Shown here one piece after another: positions 53,272-63,769 of a stretch of DNA of 64,000 nt. The first letter of the stretch is position 1, and every line of letters starts with the position of its first letter. Below the pieces are notes generated by a model. It was not told the origin of the DNA, ran no database searches, and worked only from the letters and a program-made list of their open reading frames with translations. Position numbers and translations under genes: made by a program. The DNA lies in the NCBI GenBank assembly GCA_025782575.1, contig JALGYY010000017.1, positions 1-64,000 of the forward strand, given 5' to 3'. Source of the DNA: a bacterium. Its GTDB lineage: Bacteria; Orphanbacterota; Orphanbacteria; Orphanbacterales; Orphanbacteraceae.

Positions 53272-53919
53272 CTAAAGGACCGAACGGGCGTGCCACATCC
53301 GCTGAAAGGCGGTGAAATGGCTCCCGATCACGAGTGCCCATAGGGCAAGAGTGAGGAGTGGTCCACCAATCACAAGACCGAGAAAGAGAATCACCACCCG
53401 CTCGGGCCGCTCCAGGATTCCGACTGAGCACTCCCCTCCCAGACCCTCCACCCGTGCACGGGTGTAGCTCACCATGAGTGAACCGGTGATGATCAGGAAT
53501 GGGAGCAGGAAGAGATCATCGAACCGGAGGGAATAGGCCAGGCCGAGATAGGGAACGATTTCGGCATAACGATCGATTGTGGAATCGAAAAATGCGCCGA
53601 AACGGCTCCCCTGATCGCTCTGGCGTGCGACCTGCCCGTCAAGCATGTCGAAAATGCCTCCCACAAGCAGGAGAACCGCCCCGAAGCGATAATGGGATGC
53701 CCAGAATTCACGACCGGCCAGAAAGGCGAAAGCCAGCCCCACTAAAGTAAGAATGTTGGGATGCACATTCGATCGAACAAGAAAAGAGGTCACCGGGTCC
53801 AGAACAGATCGTATCCGGTCTTTTTGATCGGCATTAAACAAGGTTTCCGCGATCCGCCTATCTGTGTGAGGGACTGTGCTGAGGGCGGCATCGTAGCAAT
53901 CGGCCGGAACCCCTGTCAA
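53272..53919 (-). CDS. CDP-alcohol phosphatidyltransferase
   Basis: The protein is 215 residues with several membrane helices. The family signature DG-x2-AR-x8-G-x3-D-x3-D is complete in MLDGQVARQSDQ followed by GSRFGAFFDSTIDR. Members attach an alcohol to CDP-diacylglycerol: glycerol phosphate (PgsA), serine, or inositol phosphate. The sequence around SVGILERPERVV is closer to the inositol-phosphate/archaetidylinositol type than to PgsA, but this is tentative. The gene follows rsmI by 36 nt. Confidence 0.88.
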   Translation of the reverse strand: MTGVPADCYDAALSTVPHTDRRIAETLFNADQKDRIRSVLDPVTSFLVRSNVHPNILTLVGLAFAFLAGREFWASHYRFGAVLLLVGGIFDMLDGQVARQSDQGSRFGAFFDSTIDRYAEIVPYLGLAYSLRFDDLFLLPFLIITGSLMVSYTRARVEGLGGECSVGILERPERVVILFLGLVIGGPLLTLALWALVIGSHFTAFQRMWHARSVL

Positions 53920-53955
53920 GAGAAGGGTTTGGCGACCCGTTCCGGATCCGCGCCG

Positions 53956-54777
53956 CTACCCCTTCTCTTTCAGCAGCCGATAAACATCCTGTTCTTTCCA
54001 GCCGGCAAGCCTGGCCGTCAACCGAACGGTATCCCGGAGGGAACTCTCTACCGCTGTCTCTCTCGCAATTGCCAGCACTCTCTCCGGCGGCAGGGGAGCA
54101 TCCTCCCCCGCCCCTTCAACGAGCACAACGAACTCTCCGCGGGGGGGGTGGTCTTTCAGCCGATCCGACAGATCCCGGACCGGCCCACGGGCAAACTCTT
54201 CGAATTTTTTGGTTATTTCCCGAGCCAGAACAGCTTCCCGATTCCCCATGATCTTATCGATCTCCTTAAGGAGTCTCTCCACCCGGCGGGGAGATTCGTA
54301 GAAGATGATCGTCTCCTGTTCCGATCGAAGTTGTTCCAGCCTCTTTTGCCTGGGTCCCTGCTTGGCGGGGAGAAATCCCTCGAATCGGAACCGTCTCGTC
54401 GCGAGGCCCGACGCAATTAACGCGGCAACAAAGGCGCTCGGTCCGGGCACGGGGACAACAGGAACGGCAGCCTGCACAGCAGCACGTACAAGGGTTTCGG
54501 CGGGGTCGGATATCCCTGGATTCCCGGCATCGGACACGACCGCAACAGATTCGCCACGTTCCAGGCGCCCCAGGATTTCGGGGACCCGACTCCGCTCATT
54601 ATGCATGTGAAACGAAATCATGCGGGTGTCGCAGGAGATGTGTTTGAGAAGAAGCCCGGTCCGCCGCGTATCTTCGGCGGCAATGAGATCGACCATGAGA
54701 AGCGTGTCGACCGCTCTCGGTGAGAGATCGCCCAGATTGCCGATCGGAGTCCCGACGAGATAGAGCGAACCGCTCAC
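53956..54777 (-). CDS. rsmI: 16S rRNA (cytidine1402-2'-O)-methyltransferase
   Basis: RsmI methylates C1402 in the ribosomal P site. Signatures are LYLVGTPIGNLGDLSPRA, AEDTRRTGLLL, VVSDAGNPGISDPAETLV, PVPGPSAFVAAL and IIFYESPRRVERLL. A GTG start at 54777 overlaps the threonine aldolase stop (GTGA), giving 273 residues. The frame is open much further upstream, inside the aldolase gene, without any meaningful sequence. Confidence 0.94.
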   Translation of the reverse strand: MSGSLYLVGTPIGNLGDLSPRAVDTLLMVDLIAAEDTRRTGLLLKHISCDTRMISFHMHNERSRVPEILGRLERGESVAVVSDAGNPGISDPAETLVRAAVQAAVPVVPVPGPSAFVAALIASGLATRRFRFEGFLPAKQGPRQKRLEQLRSEQETIIFYESPRRVERLLKEIDKIMGNREAVLAREITKKFEEFARGPVRDLSDRLKDHPPRGEFVVLVEGAGEDAPLPPERVLAIARETAVESSLRDTVRLTARLAGWKEQDVYRLLKEKG

Positions 54778-55799
54778 GACAATACGTCTCGCAGAATGCC
54801 GGCCGCTTCTCTGACCTGATGGTCGGCCACATCGAGATGAGTTACAAGACGGAGTCGGCGAGCGCCGATCGTGAGAACAAGAACCCCCTTTTCCGCCAGC
54901 CTGGCCAGGATCTCCTCGTCCGACATAGGGTGGCGTTTCACATCGGCAATCACGATATTGGTTTCCACACCGCCCGGATCGATATCGATCTCGGAGAGAT
55001 CGGCGAGCGCCTCGGCCAGAATGCGGGCGTGTTTGTGATCTTCCCGGAGCCTTTCCCTGTTGTTTTCGATTGCGTAGATCCCGGCAGCCGCCAGAATGCC
55101 CACCTGGCGCATCCCTCCCCCGAGCGATTTCCGCACTCTCCTTGCGCTCTCGATGACTTTTCGTGCACCTGCAACCAGGGATCCGACCGGCGCACCGAGT
55201 CCCTTGGAGAGACAGACCGAAATCGTGTCGGCGCATGCCGCATATCGGTCTAGGGGGATGCCGCTCGCCATCGACGCGTTCCATAGCCTTGCGCCATCGA
55301 GATGAATCGGGATGCCCCGGTCCCTCGCCAGGAGTGCGACATTCTCCATCTCCTCGATCGGGAAAATCGTACCGCCTGCCTTATTGTGCGTATTTTCGAT
55401 ACAGACGAGCGATGTCGGCGGATAGTGCAGATCATCGGGCCGGATAAGAGGCTCCACATCACCCGCACGGAACCAGCCATTTCTGCTCGTGATCAACCGG
55501 AACTGGATTCCGGCATACCGCGCGGCCGATCCCTGTTCAAAATTATAGACATGGGAGCCCTGTTCAGTAATCGCCTCGGTTCCCGGACGACAGAGAGTCA
55601 TGATTGATGTGAGATTGGCCATCGTACCGCTCGGGACAAACAGGGCCGCTTCTTTTCCGAGCAACTCCGCGACCCTCTCTTGCAAGACGCGAACTGTAGG
55701 ATCTTCATCAAAAACGTCATCACCTACTTCGGCTCGGTACATGGCGTCCCGCATACCTTGGGTAGGAACTGTCAGAGTATCACTTCGCAGATCGATCAT
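54774..55799 (-). CDS. ltaE: Low-specificity L-threonine aldolase
   Basis: The PLP enzyme cleaves threonine to glycine and acetaldehyde. The 341-residue protein begins [20 protein letters not shown], has FVPSGTMANLTSIM and HLDGARLWNA, with the PLP lysine in SVCLSKGLGAPVGS. It overlaps selB upstream and rsmI downstream by 4 nt each. Some aldolases also act on related beta-hydroxy amino acids. A direct link to selenocysteine metabolism is not supported. Confidence 0.94.
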   Translation of the reverse strand: MIDLRSDTLTVPTQGMRDAMYRAEVGDDVFDEDPTVRVLQERVAELLGKEAALFVPSGTMANLTSIMTLCRPGTEAITEQGSHVYNFEQGSAARYAGIQFRLITSRNGWFRAGDVEPLIRPDDLHYPPTSLVCIENTHNKAGGTIFPIEEMENVALLARDRGIPIHLDGARLWNASMASGIPLDRYAACADTISVCLSKGLGAPVGSLVAGARKVIESARRVRKSLGGGMRQVGILAAAGIYAIENNRERLREDHKHARILAEALADLSEIDIDPGGVETNIVIADVKRHPMSDEEILARLAEKGVLVLTIGARRLRLVTHLDVADHQVREAAGILRDVLS

Positions 55800-57730
55800 C
55801 GCCCTTGCTCCCTCGCCTGGTCAGCTCCGTCAGGATTGAAGTTCCGCCCCGGTATGCGCCTGTCATCCTCTCGCCGCGTGAATCCACAGCCGTCGAAGTA
55901 CTCTAGAATCGGCACAGAGTACTTTCTGCTGAGACCGGTCAACTGCTTGAATGCGGCAATATCGATTTCACCGGCCGATTCGATGTGCCCCCGAACAAGG
56001 CGGGTGATCTCCCCGATTTCCTCCGCGCGATAGATGAGACCCGGTGGGATACGGACCACCTTGCCGAGCCGGGAGAGAAGATCGAGCACGGCTGACAGCT
56101 CTTTCTTCTCGACACCCGCCCCAGCGGCAAGATCGATCGCGGACGGTGGTGTGAAACCGGATTTTTCCAGTAAAGTCTCAACCTTTTCCCACACCCGGGC
56201 CACCTCGGGCGGAAGTCCTCCCCGGCCGAAGAGGATCAGCTCTCCCTGACCCATGATCATCCCCTTTGCTTCGAGCCCTTTCAAAAGCAGATTGAACAGG
56301 GGGAGTTCCACCCGCCGGGTAAGCCCCTTTCGGATCGTCTCACGGGGAACGCCCGGCTGAAGCGGGGACTTCTCAGCGACCGTCTTCACTGTCTCGACAA
56401 TCTCATCCTGAAGTGTTTCGATCATCTCCTCCCGGACAATATTTCCGCCGATGATCCGGACACGATTTTCCGAGAGGAGTACCTCGATCGATTCTTCCAC
56501 TTCAGCTGAAGCGAGCCGCAATCGAGAGGCGAGATCCCTGGCGGGAAGCTGAGCCTCTCGCGACGCCTCCAGTAAGGCCTCGATTCTGGCGGGGCGATCA
56601 CCCTTTTCCATTACCGAGAGGAACTGTAGATCGGCGCGGCGGCCCCGCTTTCTTTTGGGAGGGTCCGGATCGATCACGATCGCGCCGGCGATCGTCCGCG
56701 CAGGAGAGTATGTGCGGATGATGATCCGGTCACCTGTGGCGAGGGCGGCCGCCGTCTCCAGCCGGAGCTGGGCCAGGCAGTCGCTCCCCGCCTCGATCGT
56801 CTCATTTTCGAGCGGAATCACCCGCCCGAGAATTTCCGCAGCACCATGGTGAACACGGACTCTCTGCCTGTGCACGATTTCTTTGGAGCGGGGGGAGAGG
56901 CGGAGTCGGACATCCACCATGTGGGAGGGGGCCAGAACGCCGGGAGTCACGAGCTGATCCCCCCGGGAGACCTCCGACCTCCCTACGCCGTGCAGTGCCA
57001 GAGCGGTTCGCTGCCCTGCGTGCGCCTCATCAACCTCTTCGTGAAACACCTCTACTTTTCGTACACGAACCAACCGGCCGCCGGGTACGATCTCCAGCTT
57101 GTCACCTGTACTGATCCGGCCCGACCAGACAGTGCCGGTCGTCACCGTACCGAAGCCTCTCGACGAAAAAACGCGGTCCACAGGTTGTCGGAACCAATCC
57201 GCCGTCTCCCGGGCGGGCGCCTTTTCGATGGCGGTCAGAAGCGCCCCCTTGATGTCCGACAACCCTTCGCCGGTTACTGCCGACACCTGTATGATCGGCG
57301 CATCGGCGAGTGATGTTCCGGCAAACGCCTCGCGCACATCCTCCATGACCAGTTCGCGCATCTCCTCGTCAGCCAAATCTGATTTGGTAAGCGCGATCAC
57401 GCCGGTTCTTACATCAAGAAAATGAAGAATCTCCAGATGCTCCTCTGTCTGAGGCATGACTCCTTCATCTGCGGCGATGGTGAACAGAACGGCGTCGATC
57501 CCGCCGACGCCGGCGAGCATGTTCTTTACGAAGCGCTCATGGCCGGGGACATCCACAACAGCGACGCGGAGGCCGCCCGGTAGATCGAGGGGAGCAAACC
57601 CGATATCGATGGAAATCTTCCGCTCTTTCTCTTCTTTGAGCCGGTCGGTATCGACACCTGTGAGGGCTCGGACGAGGGTTGTCTTTCCGTGGTCGATGTG
57701 GCCCGCCGTGCCGATGACCTTGCTGATCAT
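55796..57730 (-). CDS. selB: Selenocysteine-specific translation elongation factor
   Basis: SelB is the GTPase that delivers Sec-tRNA to UGA codons next to a SECIS. The 644-residue protein has G1 [14 protein letters not shown]2/G3 DIGFAPLDL and [13 protein letters not shown], and G4 TKSD. It has the SelB-specific [15 protein letters not shown] and [19 protein letters not shown]. From about residue 370 there are several winged-helix units that bind SECIS RNA ([19 protein letters not shown] is the typical end). Its presence shows that UGA can be read as Sec in this organism. It lies between murA and ltaE in an operon of wall and translation genes, with no selA, selC or selD in view. Confidence 0.96.
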   Translation of the reverse strand: MISKVIGTAGHIDHGKTTLVRALTGVDTDRLKEEKERKISIDIGFAPLDLPGGLRVAVVDVPGHERFVKNMLAGVGGIDAVLFTIAADEGVMPQTEEHLEILHFLDVRTGVIALTKSDLADEEMRELVMEDVREAFAGTSLADAPIIQVSAVTGEGLSDIKGALLTAIEKAPARETADWFRQPVDRVFSSRGFGTVTTGTVWSGRISTGDKLEIVPGGRLVRVRKVEVFHEEVDEAHAGQRTALALHGVGRSEVSRGDQLVTPGVLAPSHMVDVRLRLSPRSKEIVHRQRVRVHHGAAEILGRVIPLENETIEAGSDCLAQLRLETAAALATGDRIIIRTYSPARTIAGAIVIDPDPPKRKRGRRADLQFLSVMEKGDRPARIEALLEASREAQLPARDLASRLRLASAEVEESIEVLLSENRVRIIGGNIVREEMIETLQDEIVETVKTVAEKSPLQPGVPRETIRKGLTRRVELPLFNLLLKGLEAKGMIMGQGELILFGRGGLPPEVARVWEKVETLLEKSGFTPPSAIDLAAGAGVEKKELSAVLDLLSRLGKVVRIPPGLIYRAEEIGEITRLVRGHIESAGEIDIAAFKQLTGLSRKYSVPILEYFDGCGFTRREDDRRIPGRNFNPDGADQAREQGR

Positions 57731-57765
57731 TATTTTCGACCTCTTCCCATCTGTTTCCCGCCCGA

Positions 57766-59022
57766 TCAGGCCTGCGTAACCCGCCAGATTCTCGCACCCA
57801 GACCGGCCAGCTTTTCCTCGATCCGTTCGTACCCGCGATCGATGTGATACACCCTGGTCACCTCGGTGGTGCCGCCGGCCACGAGACCGGCCAGAACCAG
57901 CGCCGCGCTCGCTCGTAGATCACTCGCCATTACCGGAGCCCCCGTGAGGGACGAGACTCCCTCGACTACCGCGCGATTCCCTTCCACACGGATGTCGCCC
58001 CCCATGCGGGCGAGTTCCGGTACATGTTTGAAGCGATCGGGAAATATCGTCTCGACAATTTCACTCGTTCCCCGGGCGAGAAGGAGAAGAGTCATGAGCT
58101 GGGCCTGCATATCCGTAGCGAACCCCGGATAAGGCCGGGTCTCGAACCGGACTGGAGAGATTTCCGATCCGGCCCTAATCCGGATCCCCTCCCCCTCCGT
58201 TTCGATCTGTGAGCCGGTCCTCTGAATCGCCTCGATGGTCGCGGTCAGATGGGACTCTTCGATTCCCTGCAGATGGAGGTCACCCCCGGTAATCGCACCA
58301 GCGACAAGATAGGTCCCCGCTTCAATACGGTCTGGAATAACCACATGATCCGCAGGATGGAGTTCCGATACTCCCTCGATGGTAAGCTCGGATTCGCCGA
58401 TCCCCTTGATCTTCGCGCCCATGTCCGTCAAGAAGTCGCAGACGGCATTGATTTCCGGCTCCCGTGCTGCGTTTCGAATGACCGTTTCCCCTTCAGCAAG
58501 AACTGCCGCCATGACCGCATTCCCGGTCGCGCCGACCGACGAGATCGGAAAGTCGATCTCACCGCCATGGAGCGGCGCCCCTGCCGCGTCGATCGTGCCG
58601 TGGTCCAGCCGGATCGTCGCACCGAGAGCTTCCATCGCTTTCAGGTGAAGGTCGATCGGCCGGGGGCCCCAGGCACATCCCCCCGGAAGAGAGACCCGGG
58701 CATGACCGAACCGCGCCAGCAGAGGGCCGAGCACGTATACCGATGCACGCATGGTTCGAACGAGGTCATAGTGCGCCTCGTTCGGAACGGCCGCGGTCGA
58801 ATCGATCAAAAGGGTCTCTCCCTCCCGCGAGGATCGAACACCCAGCGTTCGAAGGAGAGAGCAGAGTGTGGTTACGTCCCTGAGGAGGGGAACATTATCG
58901 AAGCGGTAGTTACCGGGGGCGAGCAGGGTAGCGCACAATATGGGAAGAACGGCATTCTTGGAGCCCGAAATCTTGACACGGCCTTCCAGCCTGGCTCCCC
59001 CCTCGATTCGAAGTGCATCCAT
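57766..59022 (-). CDS. murA: UDP-N-acetylglucosamine 1-carboxyvinyltransferase
   Basis: MurA makes the first committed intermediate of peptidoglycan. The 418-residue EPSP-synthase-like protein begins [25 protein letters not shown] and has the catalytic fosfomycin-sensitive Cys in [16 protein letters not shown], plus TDMQAQLM. It is the normal length. It is 10 nt after prmC and 35 nt before selB. Confidence 0.97.
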   Translation of the reverse strand: MDALRIEGGARLEGRVKISGSKNAVLPILCATLLAPGNYRFDNVPLLRDVTTLCSLLRTLGVRSSREGETLLIDSTAAVPNEAHYDLVRTMRASVYVLGPLLARFGHARVSLPGGCAWGPRPIDLHLKAMEALGATIRLDHGTIDAAGAPLHGGEIDFPISSVGATGNAVMAAVLAEGETVIRNAAREPEINAVCDFLTDMGAKIKGIGESELTIEGVSELHPADHVVIPDRIEAGTYLVAGAITGGDLHLQGIEESHLTATIEAIQRTGSQIETEGEGIRIRAGSEISPVRFETRPYPGFATDMQAQLMTLLLLARGTSEIVETIFPDRFKHVPELARMGGDIRVEGNRAVVEGVSSLTGAPVMASDLRASAALVLAGLVAGGTTEVTRVYHIDRGYERIEEKLAGLGARIWRVTQA

Positions 59023-59031
59023 CGTCGCCCC

Positions 59032-59907
59032 CTATTTCCGCGCCGAGGCGACCCGCTCGTGCCCGGCGTAATCCCGACTTGTCGTTACTTTCGTAAGCGC
59101 CTCGTTCTTCAGCATGTTTACCACGCCATTCGAGATGGTGTCACTGATCTCGAGCAGCAGAGCTCCTCCTTCTCGAAGGGCTCGTGCCGCGGGCGGAATC
59201 AGAGTGCGATAGGGATCTAGACCATCATCACCCCCGTGAAGTGCCAGACCGGGATCGTGATCCCTCACTTCGACCGGCAGCTCATCCATCTCGGCCGTCG
59301 TTACATAAGGGGGGTTCGCCAGAATAAGATCGAATGGAGCCGACTGATCGGCGAGAACCTCCGCCCAGTCGCCGTGGATGATCTGAACGCGGTCACTGAC
59401 ATCGTTCCGTTCCGCATTCGATTTCGCGCAGGCGACCGCCTCTGTCGCCAGGTCAACGGCCAGAATCCGTGCGGCCGGGACGTGGCGCGCGAGAGCGATC
59501 GCGATGGCGCCGGTCCCTGTACCGGCATCGAGAACGCGCAACGTTGCCTCCCCGTCCAGGCGTCTCGCAAAGGCGACGGCCTGATCTACCAGAAGCTCAG
59601 TCTCCGGTCTCGGAATCAATACGCCGGGTTCCATTTTGATAGGCAGAGAATAGAACTCGGTCTCTTCGCAGATGCGCTGAACCGGTTCGCCACGAGCCCG
59701 TCGTTTGACGGCATCCCGATAGCGGTCCGTTTCGGCATCGGTCATCGGCTGGTCGTAAGCGACGTAAAGATCGATGCGCCGTTTCTCGAGGATATGTGCG
59801 AGGAGCAGTTCCGCATCGATACGAGGCGACTGGATCTGCTTGTCAGAGAAGTACTTCGTAGTTGTTTCGAGGAGACGGAGAAGGGTCCAGCGCTCCGCCC
59901 GGGCCAT
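59032..59907 (-). CDS. prmC: Release-factor glutamine methyltransferase
   Basis: PrmC methylates the Gln of the GGQ motif in release factors RF1 and RF2. SAM-binding LRVLDAGTGTGAIAIALA and the substrate loop LILANPPYV are present, and the N-terminal domain has the family helix bundle. It lies 2 nt after prfA, whose product is its substrate, the classic arrangement. Confidence 0.95.
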   Translation of the reverse strand: MARAERWTLLRLLETTTKYFSDKQIQSPRIDAELLLAHILEKRRIDLYVAYDQPMTDAETDRYRDAVKRRARGEPVQRICEETEFYSLPIKMEPGVLIPRPETELLVDQAVAFARRLDGEATLRVLDAGTGTGAIAIALARHVPAARILAVDLATEAVACAKSNAERNDVSDRVQIIHGDWAEVLADQSAPFDLILANPPYVTTAEMDELPVEVRDHDPGLALHGGDDGLDPYRTLIPPAARALREGGALLLEISDTISNGVVNMLKNEALTKVTTSRDYAGHERVASARK

Positions 59908-59909
59908 CG

Positions 59910-60980
59910 TCAGCTGCCTGCCGCCTGAAGAAGCTCTTCCTGATGGGCGAGAGTGAGGGCTTCGATCAGTTCGTCCAGGTCACCGTCGAGAATCGTTACC
60001 AGTTTGTGAAGTGTAAGCTTGATCCGATGATCGGTCACTCTTCCCTGCGGAAAATTGTAGGTTCGAATCTTGGCACTCCTGTCACCCGAACCGACCTGCG
60101 AGCGCCGTTCCTCCGCCATCTTGGCGTGCTCTTCCGCAACCTTGAGTTCATAGAGCCGCGACCGGAGGACTCGGAGCGCCTTCGCCCTGTTTTTGTGTTG
60201 CGATTTTTCGTCCTGGCAACGGACGACGATACCGGACGGAAGATGGGTGATACGAACAGCGGAATCGGTTGTGTTCACACTTTGACCGCCCGGGCCGGAT
60301 GCGCGGCAAACATCGATCCGCAGCTCACTGGGATCGAGTTCCACCTCCACCGCTTCCGCTTCGGGTAGAATCGCAACGGTCGCCGCCGAAGTGTGAATCC
60401 GCCCGCTCGACTCGGTCGCCGGGACGCGCTGCACACGATGGACACCGGACTCGAACTTCAGGAGGCGAAACACATCGGTCCCCGTCACACCGAATACGAT
60501 CTCTTTAAACCCGCCGAGCCCTGTCGGACTGGAATCCATCGTCTCTGTCTTCCAGCCCTTCCCCTCAGCATAGCGGCTGTACATCCGAAAGAGATCGCCG
60601 GCAAAGAGAGACGCCTCATCCCCTCCCGTCCCCGCACGAATCTCGACGATGGCGCTTCGATGATCCCGCTCGTCCTCAGGGAGGAGAAGCAATCGCAATT
60701 CATTCTCCAGAGAAGGGATTTCGACCTCCGCCTCTTTGATGTCCGCTCGTGCAAGACCGGAGAGATCCGCGTCACCGCCGTCACGGATGATCTGTTCCCC
60801 TTCGTTCTTCTGACAGAGGAACTCTTCGTACCGGTCCCCCACATTGAGGATCTTCTGAAGTTTCATCCGCTTCCGGCCGAGGTCGGCGAGGAGCCCCGGA
60901 TTGCGTGACGTATCGGGCAGAGAAAGCCTGGCGTCGATCTCTTCGAGTTCCTCCCGGAACTGACGAATCTTATCCAGCAT
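59910..60980 (-). CDS. prfA: Peptide chain release factor 1
   Basis: RF1 ends translation at UAA and UAG. It has the catalytic GGQ ([20 protein letters not shown]) and the codon-recognition PAT tripeptide in [18 protein letters not shown], which identifies RF1 and not RF2. UGA would be read by RF2, the competitor of SelB, which is not in the window. The start at 60980 (MLDKIRQF) overlaps the DUF1385 gene by 11 nt. Confidence 0.96.
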   Translation of the reverse strand: MLDKIRQFREELEEIDARLSLPDTSRNPGLLADLGRKRMKLQKILNVGDRYEEFLCQKNEGEQIIRDGGDADLSGLARADIKEAEVEIPSLENELRLLLLPEDERDHRSAIVEIRAGTGGDEASLFAGDLFRMYSRYAEGKGWKTETMDSSPTGLGGFKEIVFGVTGTDVFRLLKFESGVHRVQRVPATESSGRIHTSAATVAILPEAEAVEVELDPSELRIDVCRASGPGGQSVNTTDSAVRITHLPSGIVVRCQDEKSQHKNRAKALRVLRSRLYELKVAEEHAKMAEERRSQVGSGDRSAKIRTYNFPQGRVTDHRIKLTLHKLVTILDGDLDELIEALTLAHQEELLQAAGS

Positions 60981-61914
60981 CGCTGAGTAACTCCTCGCGG
61001 TTCTCTTCATTCTCACCGAGTGCCGCCCGAAGCGCCACGAGGGCGACCTCTACCTGCTCATCGTCCGGCTCAGCCGTCGTCATCGTCTGCAGGAACAGAC
61101 CGGGGCCGATAAGCGGCTTCATCCAGGCTGCATCCGCCCATTTGGCGGTCAATTTCAGGAATTCGTAGGAGATGCCACCGATCACCGGCAGAAAAGCAAG
61201 ACGGACCAGCTTCAACTCTATGGAATGGGGTTTCCCGAGAAAGGCGAACACGAATATGGCGGTGACCATCACGATCAGCAGAAAACTGGTGCCACATCGG
61301 GGATGGAGACGGGGATGGACCTGGGCGTTTTCTACCGACAGCTCATCACCGGACTCGAAATTGAAGATCGATTTATGTTCGGCGCCGTGATAGGCAAGCA
61401 CCCGTTTCATCTCTCCCCAGAAACTGATCGCCTTTACATATGCGAGGAGAAAAATGATTCGAATCAGCCCGTCTACCAGATTGTAGGCGACCGACCCCTC
61501 GACGCCGATCCAGTCGGTGATGATCAATGGTAAATAGAAAAAGAAGCCGATCCCGAATGCGAGTGAGAGTACAAGCGTACCGATAAGAGCCAGGTTAATC
61601 TTACCTGTCTCCTCGGTCGTCTCCTCTCCCATCGATTCCTCTGCTGAATACATGAGAGAACTCATTCCGATCGCGAGAGTTTCGATCAGTGCGACCGCTC
61701 CCCGGACGATCGGAATTTTGAAGAACGCAAACCGCTCCGCCAGCGAGCGGTATTCCCGGTTACGAACGGCGATCGTGCCGTCAGGGCGGCGCACGGCCGT
61801 AGCGATCCGACCGGGCGCACGCATCATGACACCCTCGATCACGGCCTGTCCGCCGATCTTGTTGAACATCGTCTTGCCGAGACGATCGCTCGGCTTGTTA
61901 TCTGATTCGCTCAT
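60970..61914 (-). CDS. DUF1385 (YqhQ-like) membrane protein
   Basis: This 314-residue protein has the family start [22 protein letters not shown], several membrane helices, and the central motif [13 protein letters not shown] followed by [13 protein letters not shown]. The His-rich motifs suggest metal binding but no function is established for the family. It is often next to prfA and prmC in Firmicutes and related lineages, as here. Confidence 0.9.
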   Translation of the reverse strand: MSESDNKPSDRLGKTMFNKIGGQAVIEGVMMRAPGRIATAVRRPDGTIAVRNREYRSLAERFAFFKIPIVRGAVALIETLAIGMSSLMYSAEESMGEETTEETGKINLALIGTLVLSLAFGIGFFFYLPLIITDWIGVEGSVAYNLVDGLIRIIFLLAYVKAISFWGEMKRVLAYHGAEHKSIFNFESGDELSVENAQVHPRLHPRCGTSFLLIVMVTAIFVFAFLGKPHSIELKLVRLAFLPVIGGISYEFLKLTAKWADAAWMKPLIGPGLFLQTMTTAEPDDEQVEVALVALRAALGENEENREELLSDAG

Positions 61915-61950
61915 AATCGTCTTCGCTTTCCAAGGTCATATCAATTCGCG

Positions 61951-61993
61951 TATAAAGAGAATCCGGCGCCAGACATATGCCCGGGCCGGATTC
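61951..61993 (-). terminator. Intrinsic terminator after rpmE
   Basis: Arms GAATCCGGC and GCCGGATTC (61993-61985 and 61967-61959) form a perfect 9-bp stem with a 17-nt loop, followed on the minus strand by TCTTTATA. It ends the rho-rpmE unit and so makes DUF1385-prfA-prmC-murA-selB a separate unit. Confidence 0.75.
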
Positions 61994-62007
61994 GAAAGAC
62001 GAACGCG

Positions 62008-62244
62008 CTAGTTTGAAGTCTCGACCGACTTCTCCTCCTCGTCATTGGCGAGGCCGTACTGCTTGCGGAATCTCTCCACACGACCTGCTGTATCAACGAG
62101 TTTCTGCTTACCCGTAAAGAACGGGTGGCATTTCGAACATATTTCGATATGCATACCGGGCACTGTGGCTCCGACTTCGATTTCGTTCCCGCAGAGACAC
62201 TTGACGGTTGTCTCGTGATATTCGGGATGTATTCCTTTTCGCAA
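62008..62244 (-). CDS. rpmE: 50S ribosomal protein L31, zinc-binding type
   Basis: The 78-residue protein has the zinc-binding cysteines of the C+ form (VKCLCGNE and [14 protein letters not shown]) and the usual tail VERFRKQYG. It follows rho by 34 nt, a common bacterial pairing. The C-terminus has a short acidic extension. Confidence 0.97.
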   Translation of the reverse strand: MRKGIHPEYHETTVKCLCGNEIEVGATVPGMHIEICSKCHPFFTGKQKLVDTAGRVERFRKQYGLANDEEEKSVETSN

Positions 62245-62278
62245 GGCTCCTACTCCTGTTTGCCTGATATTCGGCTGA

Positions 62279-63526
62279 CTACTTACTCATCGATTCCAGG
62301 AACTGCTTATTAGACTTCGTTCGTCCGAGTCGCTCCGTAAGGAATTCCATCGCTTCGATGCTGTTTCTCTCAGTCAGGAACTTACGAAGAATCCAGACAC
62401 GATTCAAGACATCGGGTGACAATAGCAGTTCTTCTTTTCTCGTACCGGAGCGATTGACGTCGATTGCGGGCCATACACGCCTATCGGCCAACTTTCGATC
62501 CAGAACGAGCTCCATGTTACCCGTCCCTTTGAACTCTTCGAAGATCACATCATCCATGCGGCTCCCGGTATCAATCAGCGCGGTCGCAATGATCGTAAGG
62601 CTCCCGCCGTTCTCGATATTCCGCGCCGCACCGAAGAATCGCTTCGGCCGCTGCAGAGCGTTCGAGTCGACACCACCGGAAAGGATCTTTCCGCTATGGG
62701 GCACCACGCTGTTGTGCGCCCGGGCAAGCCGGGTGATCGAATCGAGCAGAATCACCACGTCTCTTCCGTGCTCCACGAGTCGTTTCGCTTTTTCGATGAC
62801 CATTTCGGCCACCTGGACGTGGCGCTGGGCCGGTTCATCGAAAGTCGAGCTGATCACCTCGCCCCTCACCGAACGCTGCATGTCGGTCACTTCCTCAGGG
62901 CGCTCATCAATGAGAAGCACGATCATGACGAGATCCGGCATATTGATCGTCATGGCATTCGCCAGTTGCTGCAAGAGCACCGTTTTCCCGCTCTTCGGGG
63001 GGGAAACGATCAGACCACGCTGCCCCTTGCCCACCGGGCAGAGCAGATCCATCACCCGTGTGGAGAGCTCCTCCGGTGCGTGCTCGAGGACCATCCTGTC
63101 TTCAGGATAGAGAGGGGTGAGGCTGTCGAAGAAGGTCTTCGACTTCATGGCCTCAGGGTTCTCGAAGTTGACAGCCTCGACCTTCAGGAGCGCAAAATAG
63201 CGTTCACTATCCTTCGGGGGTCGTACCTGGCCTGACACCGTATCACCGGTACGCAAGTCGAATCGCTTGATCTGCGACGGTGACACATAGATGTCATCCG
63301 GCCCCGGCAGGTAGTTGTACTCAGGAGAACGGAGAAAACCGTATCCCTCCGGCAGAATCTCGAGGACGCCCTGGCCGAAAATCAGACCGTTCTTTTCGGT
63401 CTGAGCGCCCAGAATCTTGAAGATCAGATCCTGTTTCCTAAGTCCGCTTGTGCCGCTCACCTTGAGATCTTGAGCGACATCGAGCAGTTCAGGCATTGTC
63501 TTGCACTTTAGAGCGGCAAGATCCAC
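62279..63526 (-). CDS. rho: Transcription termination factor Rho
   Basis: Rho is the RNA-dependent helicase that stops transcription. The N-terminal cold-shock-like RNA-binding domain ([29 protein letters not shown]) precedes the ATPase core: Walker [16 protein letters not shown], Walker [15 protein letters not shown] and the Q-loop/R-loop region [23 protein letters not shown]. It starts with GTG at 63526, just after GAGGTG. Length (415) is near the E. coli size, without insertions. Confidence 0.97.
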   Translation of the reverse strand: MDLAALKCKTMPELLDVAQDLKVSGTSGLRKQDLIFKILGAQTEKNGLIFGQGVLEILPEGYGFLRSPEYNYLPGPDDIYVSPSQIKRFDLRTGDTVSGQVRPPKDSERYFALLKVEAVNFENPEAMKSKTFFDSLTPLYPEDRMVLEHAPEELSTRVMDLLCPVGKGQRGLIVSPPKSGKTVLLQQLANAMTINMPDLVMIVLLIDERPEEVTDMQRSVRGEVISSTFDEPAQRHVQVAEMVIEKAKRLVEHGRDVVILLDSITRLARAHNSVVPHSGKILSGGVDSNALQRPKRFFGAARNIENGGSLTIIATALIDTGSRMDDVIFEEFKGTGNMELVLDRKLADRRVWPAIDVNRSGTRKEELLLSPDVLNRVWILRKFLTERNSIEAMEFLTERLGRTKSNKQFLESMSK

Positions 63527-63724
63527 GAAAACACCTCACTTTTGAAAGGGAACGTCCTTGATACGGACGTAATCCGAATTGATTCGCTCTTATTTATCCC
63601 TGAAACCGCACACTCGCTCGCGGCAGACCAAGCTCAATCCCTGGTCTCGGTCGGAGGCTCGCACAACGGTGAAGAGAAGGCTGTGAAGGACACGGGGTGA
63701 CTCAGAGTCCCACGATCCCGTCAC

Positions 63725-63753
63725 ATTATATGAACCGACCCCGTCCTTGTCAA
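63725..63753 (-). promoter_or_regulatory. Full-consensus promoter upstream of rho
   Basis: On the minus strand TTGACA (63753-63748) and TATAAT (63730-63725) are separated by exactly 17 nt. Both hexamers are perfect. Transcription would begin near 63718, leaving a leader of about 190 nt before the rho GTG, which fits a Rho-autoregulated leader. A small hairpin with ACGTCC and GGACGT arms (63552-63570) lies in it. Confidence 0.85.
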
Positions 63754-63769
63754 GCCGAATCAGGGGGGA

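Noticed and set aside
57731-57765. Possible tRNA-Sec gene next to selB
   Set aside because: The gap is only 35 nt and the other side overlaps ltaE, so there is no room for the roughly 95-nt tRNA.
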